Part shown: positions 17,109-25,079 of the stretch, one piece after another | Layout of the letters: each line of letters opens with the position of its first letter | How positions within the stretch are numbered: position 1 is the first letter of the stretch | NCBI RefSeq assembly: GCF_013364275.1 | Contig: NZ_CP054932.1 | Location: 8,060,001 to 8,124,000 of the forward strand | Source of the DNA: Actinomadura sp. NAK00032 | GTDB taxonomy: Bacteria > Actinomycetota > Actinomycetes > Streptosporangiales > Streptosporangiaceae | Reading direction: 5' to 3' | Length of the DNA: 64,000 bases | Position numbers and translations under genes: made by a program | The notes under the pieces: model-generated | Told to the model about the DNA's origin: nothing | The model's input: the letters and a program-made list of their open reading frames with translations, nothing else | The model's database searches: none

Positions 17109-17897
17109 TCAGATGGACGCCATCAAAGCGCCGCCGGCGCCGGAAACGTTCCAGACCCCGCTCGGCCCACCGCCGCGCAGCGTCACGAGGACGATCCCGC
17201 CGTCGCGCGGCGACCGCCGGCCCGGGGCCGCCGCCACGTCGGCGGGGTACTGGTCGACCTCCACCGCGCAGCGCTCCGGGAGCTGCAGGGTGCTGATGCG
17301 GTGCAGCGTCCCGTCCGGGCGGCCGAGTTGGGCGTTCAGCACGCGCACCGGCAACCGGTGGTCCGTCACCCTCCGTGCGGGCAGGCGCTCCTCCAGCGCC
17401 GCGCGCGACGTCTCCAGGTCGCCGGACGCGAGCACCGCGATGAACACCGGGCCCACCGGCCCGCTGGGGCGCGGCAGGGTGAACCCCTCCGGGGCCCGGT
17501 CGACCTGCGTCAGGTAGACCCCCTCCCCGGCCGGCCCCGCGACCTGCGCGGCCCGCAGCCCTCCCCCGGCCCCGACCGGCCGCGGCTCGACCAGGACGCG
17601 CAGCCCGGCGGCGCGGGCCCGCGCCGTCGCCTCGTCGGCGTCGGCCACCAGGATCTCGGCGGCGGCCCAGCCGAGCGTCGTCAGCGGCTCCGGCGCCCGC
17701 GCCCCCGGGATCTCCACGGCCCGGACCGCGCCGCCGGCGCCGGTGCCGGACAGCACGACCGAGCGGCGGCCCTCCAGCTCGGGCACCGGCCCGCCGCTCA
17801 CCCGGTGCTCCGCGCCCGGTTCCAGCCCCACGCCCTCCCGGTAGGCCGCGACGGCGGCGTCCAGATCGGCGGTGACGACGGTGACGGAGTCGATCAT
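17109..17897 (-). CDS. VOC superfamily (glyoxalase/dioxygenase-fold) protein
   Basis: The 262-residue protein has two betaalphabetabetabeta units: VTVVTADLDAAVAAYREGVGL opens the first, and PVFIAVLASGDLETSRAALEERL the second. This is the vicinal oxygen chelate fold of glyoxalases and extradiol dioxygenases. The usual metal-binding His/Glu set is not obvious, so it may be a ring-cleaving enzyme, an isomerase or a binding protein. It is coupled to the IclR gene by an ATGA overlap and is the last gene of its operon. Confidence 0.75.
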   Translation of the reverse strand: MIDSVTVVTADLDAAVAAYREGVGLEPGAEHRVSGGPVPELEGRRSVVLSGTGAGGAVRAVEIPGARAPEPLTTLGWAAAEILVADADEATARARAAGLRVLVEPRPVGAGGGLRAAQVAGPAGEGVYLTQVDRAPEGFTLPRPSGPVGPVFIAVLASGDLETSRAALEERLPARRVTDHRLPVRVLNAQLGRPDGTLHRISTLQLPERCAVEVDQYPADVAAAPGRRSPRDGGIVLVTLRGGGPSGVWNVSGAGGALMASI

Positions 17898-18766
17898 TGC
17901 GGCCGCTCCCCGGCCGACCCGCCGCCTTGCCCGCCACCCGGCCCGCCGGCCTGCCCGCCGACCTGGGCCGTCAGGTCGGCGGCGGCCTGCTGCACCAGGT
18001 CCGCGAGCCGGTCGACCTCGCCGCGGAACCGCTCCAGCGGCCCGGCGATCGAGATCACCGCGAGCGGCGTCCCGGTGGGCCCGAACACCGGCGCGGCCAC
18101 CGAGCCCGCGCTCGGATCGCGCTCGCCGTAGGAGATCGCGTAACCGACCTCGGCGATGTGCGCCAGCTCCTCGCGCAGGGTGGGGCGCTGGGTGATGGTG
18201 TTGCCGGTCAGCTTGCTCATGGGCTGCGACGCCAGGTACTGCTCGCGTTCGGCCGGGTCCAGGAACGCCAGGAACGCCTTGGACGACGCGCCCGCGTGCA
18301 GCGGGAACGCGGCGCCGAGCTGCACCATCATCTTCACGTCGCGGTCGGGGGTGACCTGGTCGACGTAGACGCGGTGCCAGCCCGAGCGCGTGGACAGCGT
18401 CGTCGTCTCCTGGGTCGCCCGCGACAGCTCGGTGAGGACCGGGCGCGCCTCGGCGCGGATGTCGATCCGGTCGAGGTAGCCGAGCGCGAGGCTGACGATG
18501 CGGGGGCCGAGGCTGTAGCGGCGGGTGGACGGGTGGAAGGTGATGAAGCCCTTGGCCCGGCAGCTCGTCAGGCTGCGGTGGACGACCGCCTTGGACAGCC
18601 CGAGCCCGTCGGCGATCTCGGTGACGCCGAGCGTGGGCCGCCCCGCCTCGCCGAGGTAGATGAGGATGTCGAGGACCCGGTCGACCCCCGTGACCGTCTG
18701 GCCCTTGACCGGTTCGGCGCTCTGCGCGCCCTCGTTGACGCTTCCGCTGACGCTCACAGTGGACAT
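17894..18766 (-). CDS. IclR-family transcriptional regulator
   Basis: This 290-residue regulator has an N-terminal winged helix (VTGVDRVLDILIYLGEAG, then LSKAVVHRSLTSCRAKGFI as the recognition region) and the IclR effector-binding domain (LDRIDIRAEARPVLTELS...). IclR proteins bind palindromic operators as dimers or tetramers and respond to aromatic or carboxylate effectors. It lies inside the catabolic operon and is the natural candidate for the paired palindromes at both operon promoters. A Gly/Gln-rich tail ends the protein. I chose ATG 18766, 5 bp after the aldehyde dehydrogenase stop; a start at 18805 would overlap that gene by 35 bp. Confidence 0.92.
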   Translation of the reverse strand: MSTVSVSGSVNEGAQSAEPVKGQTVTGVDRVLDILIYLGEAGRPTLGVTEIADGLGLSKAVVHRSLTSCRAKGFITFHPSTRRYSLGPRIVSLALGYLDRIDIRAEARPVLTELSRATQETTTLSTRSGWHRVYVDQVTPDRDVKMMVQLGAAFPLHAGASSKAFLAFLDPAEREQYLASQPMSKLTGNTITQRPTLREELAHIAEVGYAISYGERDPSAGSVAAPVFGPTGTPLAVISIAGPLERFRGEVDRLADLVQQAAADLTAQVGGQAGGPGGGQGGGSAGERPQ

Positions 18767-18770
18767 CCCA

Positions 18771-20252
18771 TCACCCGACCAGGTGGAAGCTCTGGTACTG
18801 GACATACGCCTCGAAGCCCTCCGGACCCAGTTCGGTGCCGAGCCCGCTCGACCGGCGCCCCGCGAACGGCGCGGCCGTGTTGAAACCGAACCCGTTGACG
18901 CCGACCGTCCCGGTGTCCAGCCGCGCCGCCACCCGCAGGGCGCGGGCCTCGTCGGCGCTCCACACCGACCCGGCCAGGCCGAAGTCGGTGTCGTTGGCGA
19001 TGGCGACGGCCTCGTCCTCGTCGGATGCCGGAATGACCGTCACGACGGGGCCGAAGACCTCCTCCTGGCAGATCCGCATCCCGCTGCTCGCGTCGGTGAA
19101 CACGGCGGGCGTCAGGTAGAAGCCGTCGTCCAGGCCCTTCGGGCGCTCGCCGCCGGACACCAGCCGGGCGCCCTCGGCCCGGCCCGCGGCGATCAGCCCC
19201 TCGACGCGGTCGCGGTGCGCGGCCGAGATGAGCGGGCCGAGCCGGGTGGCGGGGTCGAACGGGTCGCCGACGGGCAGCGACGCCGACACCTCCGCGACCC
19301 GCTCGGTGACCTCCGCCAGCAGGGGGCGCGGGACGATCACGCGGCTCTGGATGAAGCAGTTCTGCCCGCTGAAGGTGTAGGCCAGGAACGGCAGCGCCGC
19401 GGCGAACCGGTCGAGGTCGGCGTCCTCCAGCAGGACCGCGGCGGACTTGCCGCCGAGTTCGAGGATTACGGGGGTGAGCGCGGCGGCGCAGCGGGCCGCG
19501 ATGTGCCGGCCCGCCTCCGACGACCCGGTGAAGCCGACGATGTCGACGCCCGGATGGCCGACGAGCGCCGCACCGGTCTCCCGCCCCCCGGTGACCACGT
19601 TGACCACCCCTGGGGGCACCCCGGCCTCGGCGGCGCATTCGGCGAACAGGAATGCCTCCAGCGGTGCCTGAGGGGGCGGTTTCAGCACCACCGTACCGCC
19701 CAGCGCGAGGGTCGGCCCGATCTTGTACATGCCCATCGGCAGCGTCCCGTTGTAGGGCACGATCGCCGCCGTGACGCCGCGCGGGCCGCGGCGCACGATC
19801 GAGCGCCGGACGCTGCCCGGGCCCCGCCGTTCCGGCACCGGGCGCAGCTCGTCGACGACGAGCGAGCGGGCGATCCCCGCGTAGTAGCGCAGCAGTTCCG
19901 CGGCGCGGTTCGCGCGGGCGGGCCCGCCGCCGACCGGCCGCCCGATCTCATGGGCGAGCAGCACGGTCAGCTCGGCGTCGCGCTCCTGGAGCAGGTCGGC
20001 GAGCCGCTCCAGCGCGGCGGCCCGGTCGGCGGGCTCCCAGGTCCGCCAGCCGCGCGGGTCGGCGAAGGCGGCGCGGGCGGACGCGACGGCCGCGTCCACG
20101 TCGGCGGCCGACCCGTCCGGGACGCTGCCGACGACCGTCCCGTCGGACGGGGAGACGATCTCGACGACCGCGCGGGACCGGGCCGGGACGACCCGCCCGT
20201 CCACGAACGGTCCGGCGCGGTGCGCGATCTCGGGGGCGAGCGCGGGGCGCAT
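18771..20252 (-). CDS. Aldehyde dehydrogenase family protein (1)
   Basis: The 493-residue enzyme shows the NAD(P)-aldehyde dehydrogenase core: IVPYNGTLPMG, VVLKPPPQAP for cofactor binding, GFTGSSEAG, the general-base motif LELGGKS and catalytic Cys in SGQNCF. It oxidises an aldehyde to a carboxylate (or a semialdehyde such as succinate or muconate semialdehyde). It stands 1 bp after the second aldehyde dehydrogenase gene. The two are only distantly related to each other, so they probably act on different intermediates of the same pathway. Confidence 0.9.
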   Translation of the reverse strand: MRPALAPEIAHRAGPFVDGRVVPARSRAVVEIVSPSDGTVVGSVPDGSAADVDAAVASARAAFADPRGWRTWEPADRAAALERLADLLQERDAELTVLLAHEIGRPVGGGPARANRAAELLRYYAGIARSLVVDELRPVPERRGPGSVRRSIVRRGPRGVTAAIVPYNGTLPMGMYKIGPTLALGGTVVLKPPPQAPLEAFLFAECAAEAGVPPGVVNVVTGGRETGAALVGHPGVDIVGFTGSSEAGRHIAARCAAALTPVILELGGKSAAVLLEDADLDRFAAALPFLAYTFSGQNCFIQSRVIVPRPLLAEVTERVAEVSASLPVGDPFDPATRLGPLISAAHRDRVEGLIAAGRAEGARLVSGGERPKGLDDGFYLTPAVFTDASSGMRICQEEVFGPVVTVIPASDEDEAVAIANDTDFGLAGSVWSADEARALRVAARLDTGTVGVNGFGFNTAAPFAGRRSSGLGTELGPEGFEAYVQYQSFHLVG

Positions 20253-20253
20253 C

Positions 20254-21675
20254 TCAGTCCTTCCGGTAGCCGGCGGGGACGCCGGGCGAGGTGGCGAGCC
20301 ACACGCTCTTGGTCCAGGTGTAGAGGTGGACGGCGTCCGTTCCGCCCTCGCGCCCGTATCCGGACGCGCCGACGCCGCCGAACGGCACCATGTCGGACAG
20401 GATCCGGTAGGTGTTCACCCAGACCGTCCCGACCCGGAGGGCGTCGGCGAGACGGTGGGCGCGGCCGGGATCGCCGGTCCACACCCCCGCGCCGAGCCCG
20501 AACCGGGTGTCGTGGGCGAGGCGGACGGCGTCGTCCTCGTCGTCGAACGGCGCGGCGCACAGCACCGGGCCGAAGACCTCCTCGGTGAGCAGCGGGTCGC
20601 CGGCGGGGACGCCGGTGAACACGGTCGGCGCCACCCAGTTGCCGCCCGCCAGCTCCGGCCCGGCGGGCGTCCCGGCCTGCGCGACGACGCGTGCGCCGCG
20701 GGCGGTGCCGCCGTCCACGAACGCGCGGGTCTTTGCGGCCTGGTCGGCGGTCACCTGCGGCCCGACCTCGGTTCCGGCCTCGCGCGGGTCGCCGACGCGC
20801 AGCTCCCCGACCCGCCGCGCGACGCGGTCCAGGACGTCGGGGAACACCTCGCGCTGCACGTACAGGCGCGAGCCGGCGATGCACATCTGCCCGCACGACC
20901 CGGTGAAGCCCTCGACGATCCCGGCCGCTGCGGCGTCCAGGTCGGCGTCGGCGAACACCAGCTGCGGGGACTTGCCGCCGAGCTCCAGCGCGGACGGGGC
21001 GAAGTGCGCGGCCGCGGCGGCGCCGACGCGGGCGCCGGTGGCGTCCGAGCCGGTGAACACCACCAGCCGGACGCGGGGGTCCTCGACGAGCGCGCGGCCG
21101 AGGTCGCCGCCGCCGTGCACGACCTGCGCGACGCCCGCCGGATGCCCGGCCTCGGCGAGGACCTCGCCGACGATCCGGCCGAGCAGCAGGGCGGTGAGCG
21201 GGGTCTCGGCGGCGGGCTTGAGCACGACGGCGTTGCCGAACGCGAGCGCGGGCGCGATCTTCTTCGCGGCGAAGAAGTACGGAACGTTCCACGGGATGAT
21301 GCCCGCGACGACCCCGTACGGCTCCCGCGTCGTGTAGGTGTGGAACGCGCCCGGGACCGGCACGACCGTGCCGTGCGCCTTGTCCGCCCAGCCGCCGTAG
21401 TACTCGAAGCACGCGGCGGCCCGGTCGGCCTCGCGGCGCGTGTCCGCCGGGAGCTTGCCGGTGTTCAGCGTCTCCAGCTCGGCGATCTCGGCGGCGCGCG
21501 CCCGCATCCGGCGGCCGATCTCCACCAGCAGCCGGCCCCGCTCGGACGCCGGGACGGCCCGCCAGTGCGGCGCGGCGGCCTCGGCGGCGCGCAGCACCGC
21601 CTCCAGCCCGCTCGGCGTCGTCGCGGCGACGTCCTCGATCACCTCGCCCGTGATGGGCGACAGGACGGCGGTCAA
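20254..21675 (-). CDS. Aldehyde dehydrogenase family protein (2)
   Basis: This 473-residue enzyme has IIPWNVPYFFA, VVLKPAAETPL, FTGSDATG, LELGGKSPQ and catalytic Cys in SCGQMC, all canonical for NAD(P)-dependent aldehyde dehydrogenases of the betaine-aldehyde or 2-hydroxymuconic-semialdehyde type. The start is TTG at 21675, within a TTGA overlap with the FAD monooxygenase stop and with AAGGAG 7 bases upstream. A much longer frame extending over the monooxygenase gene is a shadow. Confidence 0.9.
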   Translation of the reverse strand: MTAVLSPITGEVIEDVAATTPSGLEAVLRAAEAAAPHWRAVPASERGRLLVEIGRRMRARAAEIAELETLNTGKLPADTRREADRAAACFEYYGGWADKAHGTVVPVPGAFHTYTTREPYGVVAGIIPWNVPYFFAAKKIAPALAFGNAVVLKPAAETPLTALLLGRIVGEVLAEAGHPAGVAQVVHGGGDLGRALVEDPRVRLVVFTGSDATGARVGAAAAAHFAPSALELGGKSPQLVFADADLDAAAAGIVEGFTGSCGQMCIAGSRLYVQREVFPDVLDRVARRVGELRVGDPREAGTEVGPQVTADQAAKTRAFVDGGTARGARVVAQAGTPAGPELAGGNWVAPTVFTGVPAGDPLLTEEVFGPVLCAAPFDDEDDAVRLAHDTRFGLGAGVWTGDPGRAHRLADALRVGTVWVNTYRILSDMVPFGGVGASGYGREGGTDAVHLYTWTKSVWLATSPGVPAGYRKD

Positions 21676-22877
21676 CGGCTCACTCCTTCGACTGCGTCGA
21701 GCATGCTCAGGGCGCTCAGGTGGCGGGTGCCGGCGGCCGGGTCGGCGGCGGTCGCGGCGAGGTCGCGGAGCCGGGCGAGCCGGGCATCCCGGGCGGTGGC
21801 GTCGACGCCCGCGCGCACGGTCCGGGTCGCCGGCTGGACGACGCGGACGGCGGCGTCCCGGCGGGCGGCCGCGTACGCGTCCGCCTCGGCGCCGCCGTCG
21901 CCGCCCGCCCGCAGCGCCGGGCCGAGCCGGGCGGCGAGGTCGAACGCGTCGTGGACGCCGGAGTTCAGCCCCATGCCGCCGGTCGTGCTGGACAGGTGCG
22001 CGGCGTCGCCCGCCAGCAGCAGCCGGCCGGCGCGGAACCGGTCGGCGACCCGCTGGTGGCTCCGGTAGAACTGGTGCTGCTGGAGCGGGTCGCGGGCCCA
22101 GCTCCGGTCCCCGACCAGCAGGTCGAGGGCGTCCGCCAGCTCGGGGTGCGGCCCCTCGGAACCGGCGGCCGTGTCGGTCCCGGCGGTGGTGCTGATCGCG
22201 ACGCGCCACACGTCCGGGGTGCGGATGAGGGACAGCCGGCCGCGGGGGCCGCTCCAGTAGGAGACGGGGCCGAGGTCGTCCACCGCCTCCTCGAACGGGA
22301 ACGGCGTGGCGGCGACCAGGCTCTGCGACGGGTAGGTGTCGCCGGGGAAGCCGATCCCGGCGAGCTTGCGCAGCGCGCTGTGCGCCCCGTCGGCGGCGAT
22401 GACGTACGGCGCGGTCAGGCGCGAGCCATCGGCCAGCGTCACGGTGGCGTCCGTCGCGCCGTCCTCCGCACCGGTCAGACCGACGACGCGGTGCTCTTGG
22501 CGCAGGTCCACCTCCGGGGACGCCTCGGCGAGGTCGCGCAACCGCCGCAGCAGCTTGTACTGCTCGTACTGGACGCGGAACGGGAACGGCGTCCGTCCCT
22601 CCAGCACGCTGTAGGAGAAGATCGCGCGGTCGGGCAGTTGCAGGTCGCGGAACTGTAGGCGGTCCACACGGACGCCGTGGGCGACGGCGTCGGCCGCGAC
22701 GCCGACGCGGTCGAGCAGTGCCAGTGTCGGCGGGTGCAGCGTCGAACCGCGCCACTCCTTGCGGACCCCGGCCTGCTCGGCCTCCAGCACGGTGACGGGC
22801 ACCCGCTCGGCGGCCAGCGCCAGCGCGGCGGCCAGGCCGACGGGTCCCGCCCCGACGACGATCACGGACGCGGTCAT
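21672..22877 (-). CDS. FAD-dependent aromatic monooxygenase (PHBH-like, group A)
   Basis: The 401-residue protein has the GAGPVGLAAALALA dinucleotide fold near the N-terminus, the YVIAADGAHSALRK (DG) motif in the middle and LLLAGDAAHLSSTTGGMGLN (GD motif) that binds the FAD ribityl chain, the three hallmarks of p-hydroxybenzoate-hydroxylase-like enzymes. These hydroxylate phenols or N-heteroaromatics with NAD(P)H and oxygen. The ATG overlaps the isomerase-like gene's stop (ATGA). Confidence 0.92.
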   Translation of the reverse strand: MTASVIVVGAGPVGLAAALALAAERVPVTVLEAEQAGVRKEWRGSTLHPPTLALLDRVGVAADAVAHGVRVDRLQFRDLQLPDRAIFSYSVLEGRTPFPFRVQYEQYKLLRRLRDLAEASPEVDLRQEHRVVGLTGAEDGATDATVTLADGSRLTAPYVIAADGAHSALRKLAGIGFPGDTYPSQSLVAATPFPFEEAVDDLGPVSYWSGPRGRLSLIRTPDVWRVAISTTAGTDTAAGSEGPHPELADALDLLVGDRSWARDPLQQHQFYRSHQRVADRFRAGRLLLAGDAAHLSSTTGGMGLNSGVHDAFDLAARLGPALRAGGDGGAEADAYAAARRDAAVRVVQPATRTVRAGVDATARDARLARLRDLAATAADPAAGTRHLSALSMLDAVEGVSR

Positions 22878-23614
22878 CGGACCCCGCCTTCCTGAACGAG
22901 GGCCTCCTCGGCCAGCCGGGCGAGCGCTCCGGTCGACGCCGCGAGCGTCGACGACGCGCCCGCCGCGTGCAACAGGGCCCACGTCCCGGCGAGGTTGGAC
23001 GACAGCAGCAGCGAACCGGACGGGGTCAGTTCGTCGAGCACGCCGAGGCTGGCCGCACCGGTGCCCGCGACCACGACGGCGTGCCCGGACCCGGCGGTGC
23101 CCAGCGCGCCCCGCACCGCGTCACGCACGTCGTCGTCTCCGGTGGCGTAGATGGGGCGGCCGCCCCGCACTTCGTGGACGTCCACCCGCATCCCGGCCGC
23201 GCGCCAGAACCGTTCGCACTGACCCGTGAGCCAGGACGGGTAGGGCGACACGACCGACACGCGGTCCACGCCGGCGGCGCGCAGCGCGCTGAGCAGGCCG
23301 CCCGCCGAGGTGACGACGGGGACGCCGTACCGCTCCGCGAGCGCGTCCGACCACCGCCGGTCGCCGTCCGGACCGAGCCGGTACGTCGCGCCGGTGCAGG
23401 CGACCAGCACCGCCGCCAGGTCCAGCCCGGCCAGCGTCGCGATCGCCTCGCCCGCGTTGGCGCCGTACCAGTCGAGGCGGGCGGGCAGGTCCAGGCCCGG
23501 CGGCGCCGCCATCCGCGCCACGTACGGTTCGACGCCCGGCGGCAGCAGCCGCCGCGTCTCCGGTTCGACGGTGGGGTTCGCGGACGGCACCACGATCCCG
23601 ACGCGGACCGTCAC
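22874..23614 (-). CDS. Asp/Glu racemase superfamily protein (maleate isomerase / arylmalonate decarboxylase-like)
   Basis: The 246-residue protein begins VGIVVPSANPTVEPE, typical of the maleate cis-trans isomerase / AMDase branch. It has Cys73 in LVACTGATYR, the position of the first catalytic cysteine, but the second cysteine position reads VVVAGTGAAS, with Gly, while the SSNLAGTWAL block after it is conserved. A single-cysteine enzyme could still isomerise or decarboxylate, as AMDase-type enzymes use one Cys. The start is GTG in a GTGA overlap with the small protein gene. In context it could convert a maleate-type ring-cleavage product. Confidence 0.82.
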   Translation of the reverse strand: MTVRVGIVVPSANPTVEPETRRLLPPGVEPYVARMAAPPGLDLPARLDWYGANAGEAIATLAGLDLAAVLVACTGATYRLGPDGDRRWSDALAERYGVPVVTSAGGLLSALRAAGVDRVSVVSPYPSWLTGQCERFWRAAGMRVDVHEVRGGRPIYATGDDDVRDAVRGALGTAGSGHAVVVAGTGAASLGVLDELTPSGSLLLSSNLAGTWALLHAAGASSTLAASTGALARLAEEALVQEGGVR

Positions 23615-23883
23615 GTGGCCAGCCCGCCGAAGACGCGCTGGATGAAGGCGTCCCGGTCCGCCCGGTCGCCGATCCCGCCGTCCGCGTCGATCGCGTCCGG
23701 CGACACGACCGCGCCCCCGGCCACGAGCTGGGACTCCAGCGCGGCCAGTCGGCGCCGCGTCGCCCACAGCTCGGCGGCGAGCTGAACGCTGATCTGCATG
23801 AGCTGGTCGTTGACGCCCTCGCCGACGAAGGCGCCGAGCGGCTGCGGGCCGTCCACCCGCCAGTTCCCGGTGTGCTCGCTCAT
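23611..23883 (-). CDS. Small coiled-coil protein paired with methyltransferase (copy B)
   Basis: This 90-residue protein has a central amphipathic helix (QLMQISVQLAAELWATRRRL) and a C-terminal segment ending DRDAFIQRVFGGLAT. It resembles the small protein at 10.3-10.5 kb in helix position and in the DQL...LAxxL...LExxL pattern. Both follow a homologous methyltransferase by an overlapping junction (ATGA here). No named family was recognised. I infer a methyltransferase partner or oligomerisation subunit. Confidence 0.75.
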   Translation of the reverse strand: MSEHTGNWRVDGPQPLGAFVGEGVNDQLMQISVQLAAELWATRRRLAALESQLVAGGAVVSPDAIDADGGIGDRADRDAFIQRVFGGLAT

Positions 23884-24947
23884 GCCGTGCACACCCACGT
23901 CGCGGTCCGGCCGTTGGTGAACTCGACCGCGGCGAACAGCCGCTCCAGTTCGGCGCCGATCCCGCCGTGCACGAACCGGAACGCGAACGGCTCGCCGTTG
24001 AAGCGGGTGTCGAAGTCGCGGTCGTAGGTCGCCCACGGGTCCGGCGGGTCGTCGGGCTGGCGCATCTCGTGGACGATGAGGACGCCGCCGGGCCGCAGCA
24101 CGCGCCGCGCCTCGGCGACCGCCCGCAGCGCGACGTCCCAGGGGACCTCGTGCAGGATCGTGCCGAGATAGGCGACGTCGAAGGTGCCGTCGGGGAAGCG
24201 CAGGTCCTCGGCCAGCCGCTGGGAGAAGACGACGTCGGCGTCCAGCCGGACGGCGCGCGCGTGCGCGTACCGCAGCAGTGGCGCGGCCGCGTCGATCCCC
24301 CACACCTCGGCGTCCGGCCAGCGCTCCTTGAAGGCCACGGTCATGGCCCCGATGGAGCAGGCGATGTCCAGGACGCGCGCGACGGACCCGTCCGCGGGCG
24401 CGGGCACCTCCCGGGCGCGGGCGATCTTGGCCTCGTCGCGGTCGTTGGTCCCGAGGTGGAAGACCTTCGTGCCGTAGTGGTAGATGTAGCCGGCGAGCGG
24501 CTCGTCGTGGTAACCGCCCGGCTGGCGGTGGAAGTGCACGTCGGCGGAGTAGCCGGGGTGCTCCCAGTCCGCCGCGAGCTCCAGGCGGCCGGGCCCGCGC
24601 CCGGCGGCCTCGTCCAGCTCCGCCTCCAGCGCCGGCCGCAGCGGCTCGTAGGCCGCCACCACCTGCGCCCAGTTCAGGTCCTGGGTGGAGCGCAGCAACC
24701 GGTTCCGCAGCCCCACCAGCGGCACGGACTCCGCGGCGGCCCGCAGCTCGTCCAGGTTCCCCGGCCGCCGCTCGGCGGCCCGCTCCCGGACCGCGCCCGC
24801 CGCCACGGGGTTGATCTCCCTCAACGTGAAGCGGCGCAGCCCCTCGACGAAGTCGAGACGGCTCTCATCGTCGAACTCCGGTATGGCCGTCATCGTGCCG
24901 ACCCGCCCGCGCGGCGCCGCCCCGCTCGATCCTGAACCTGGACGCAT
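23880..24947 (-). CDS. Class I SAM-dependent methyltransferase (copy B)
   Basis: The 355-residue protein has a helical N-terminal domain, a DVHFHRQPGGYHDE segment and a Rossmann domain with motif I VLDIACSIGAM, VWGIDAA and VLRPGGVLIVHEM. Motif I is looser than usual (ACSIG). It is homologous over its whole length to the methyltransferase at 10.5-11.5 kb. It is the first gene of its operon, directly behind the paired operators. ATG 24947 has AAGGGG 8 bases upstream; ATG 24893 is an alternative without a clear binding site. Confidence 0.85.
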   Translation of the reverse strand: MRPGSGSSGAAPRGRVGTMTAIPEFDDESRLDFVEGLRRFTLREINPVAAGAVRERAAERRPGNLDELRAAAESVPLVGLRNRLLRSTQDLNWAQVVAAYEPLRPALEAELDEAAGRGPGRLELAADWEHPGYSADVHFHRQPGGYHDEPLAGYIYHYGTKVFHLGTNDRDEAKIARAREVPAPADGSVARVLDIACSIGAMTVAFKERWPDAEVWGIDAAAPLLRYAHARAVRLDADVVFSQRLAEDLRFPDGTFDVAYLGTILHEVPWDVALRAVAEARRVLRPGGVLIVHEMRQPDDPPDPWATYDRDFDTRFNGEPFAFRFVHGGIGAELERLFAAVEFTNGRTATWVCTA

Positions 24948-24973
24948 GAACCAATCCCCTTGTCCGTCGAATT

Positions 24974-24990
24974 GATCCGCCCAGCGGAAC
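24974..24990. promoter_or_regulatory. IclR-type operator, site 1 of methyltransferase B operon
   Basis: GATCCGCCCAGCGGAAC matches the 17-bp palindrome found upstream of the ABC binding-protein gene. It lies 27 bp before the methyltransferase start. Confidence 0.6.
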
Positions 24991-24994
24991 AGGC

Positions 24995-25012
24995 GTTCCG
25001 CTCACGTGGAAC
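24995..25012. promoter_or_regulatory. IclR-type operator, site 2 of methyltransferase B operon
   Basis: GTTCCGCTCACGTGGAAC has both GTTCC and GGAAC arms with one extra base between them. It begins 21 bp after site 1, the same register as in the other promoter. Confidence 0.6.
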
Positions 25013-25015
25013 GTG

Positions 25016-25021
25016 ACCTTA
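25016..25021 (-). promoter_or_regulatory. -10-like box upstream of methyltransferase B operon
   Basis: TAAGGT (minus strand) fits TAnnnT and lies just upstream of operator site 2, so a repressor there would cover the transcription start. No good -35 box was seen. Confidence 0.3.
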
Positions 25022-25079
25022 ACAACACCTGAGCCGCCCTGTACATCCCTCTGCGGGGGGCGCTCGGCCGGCCGCCGGA

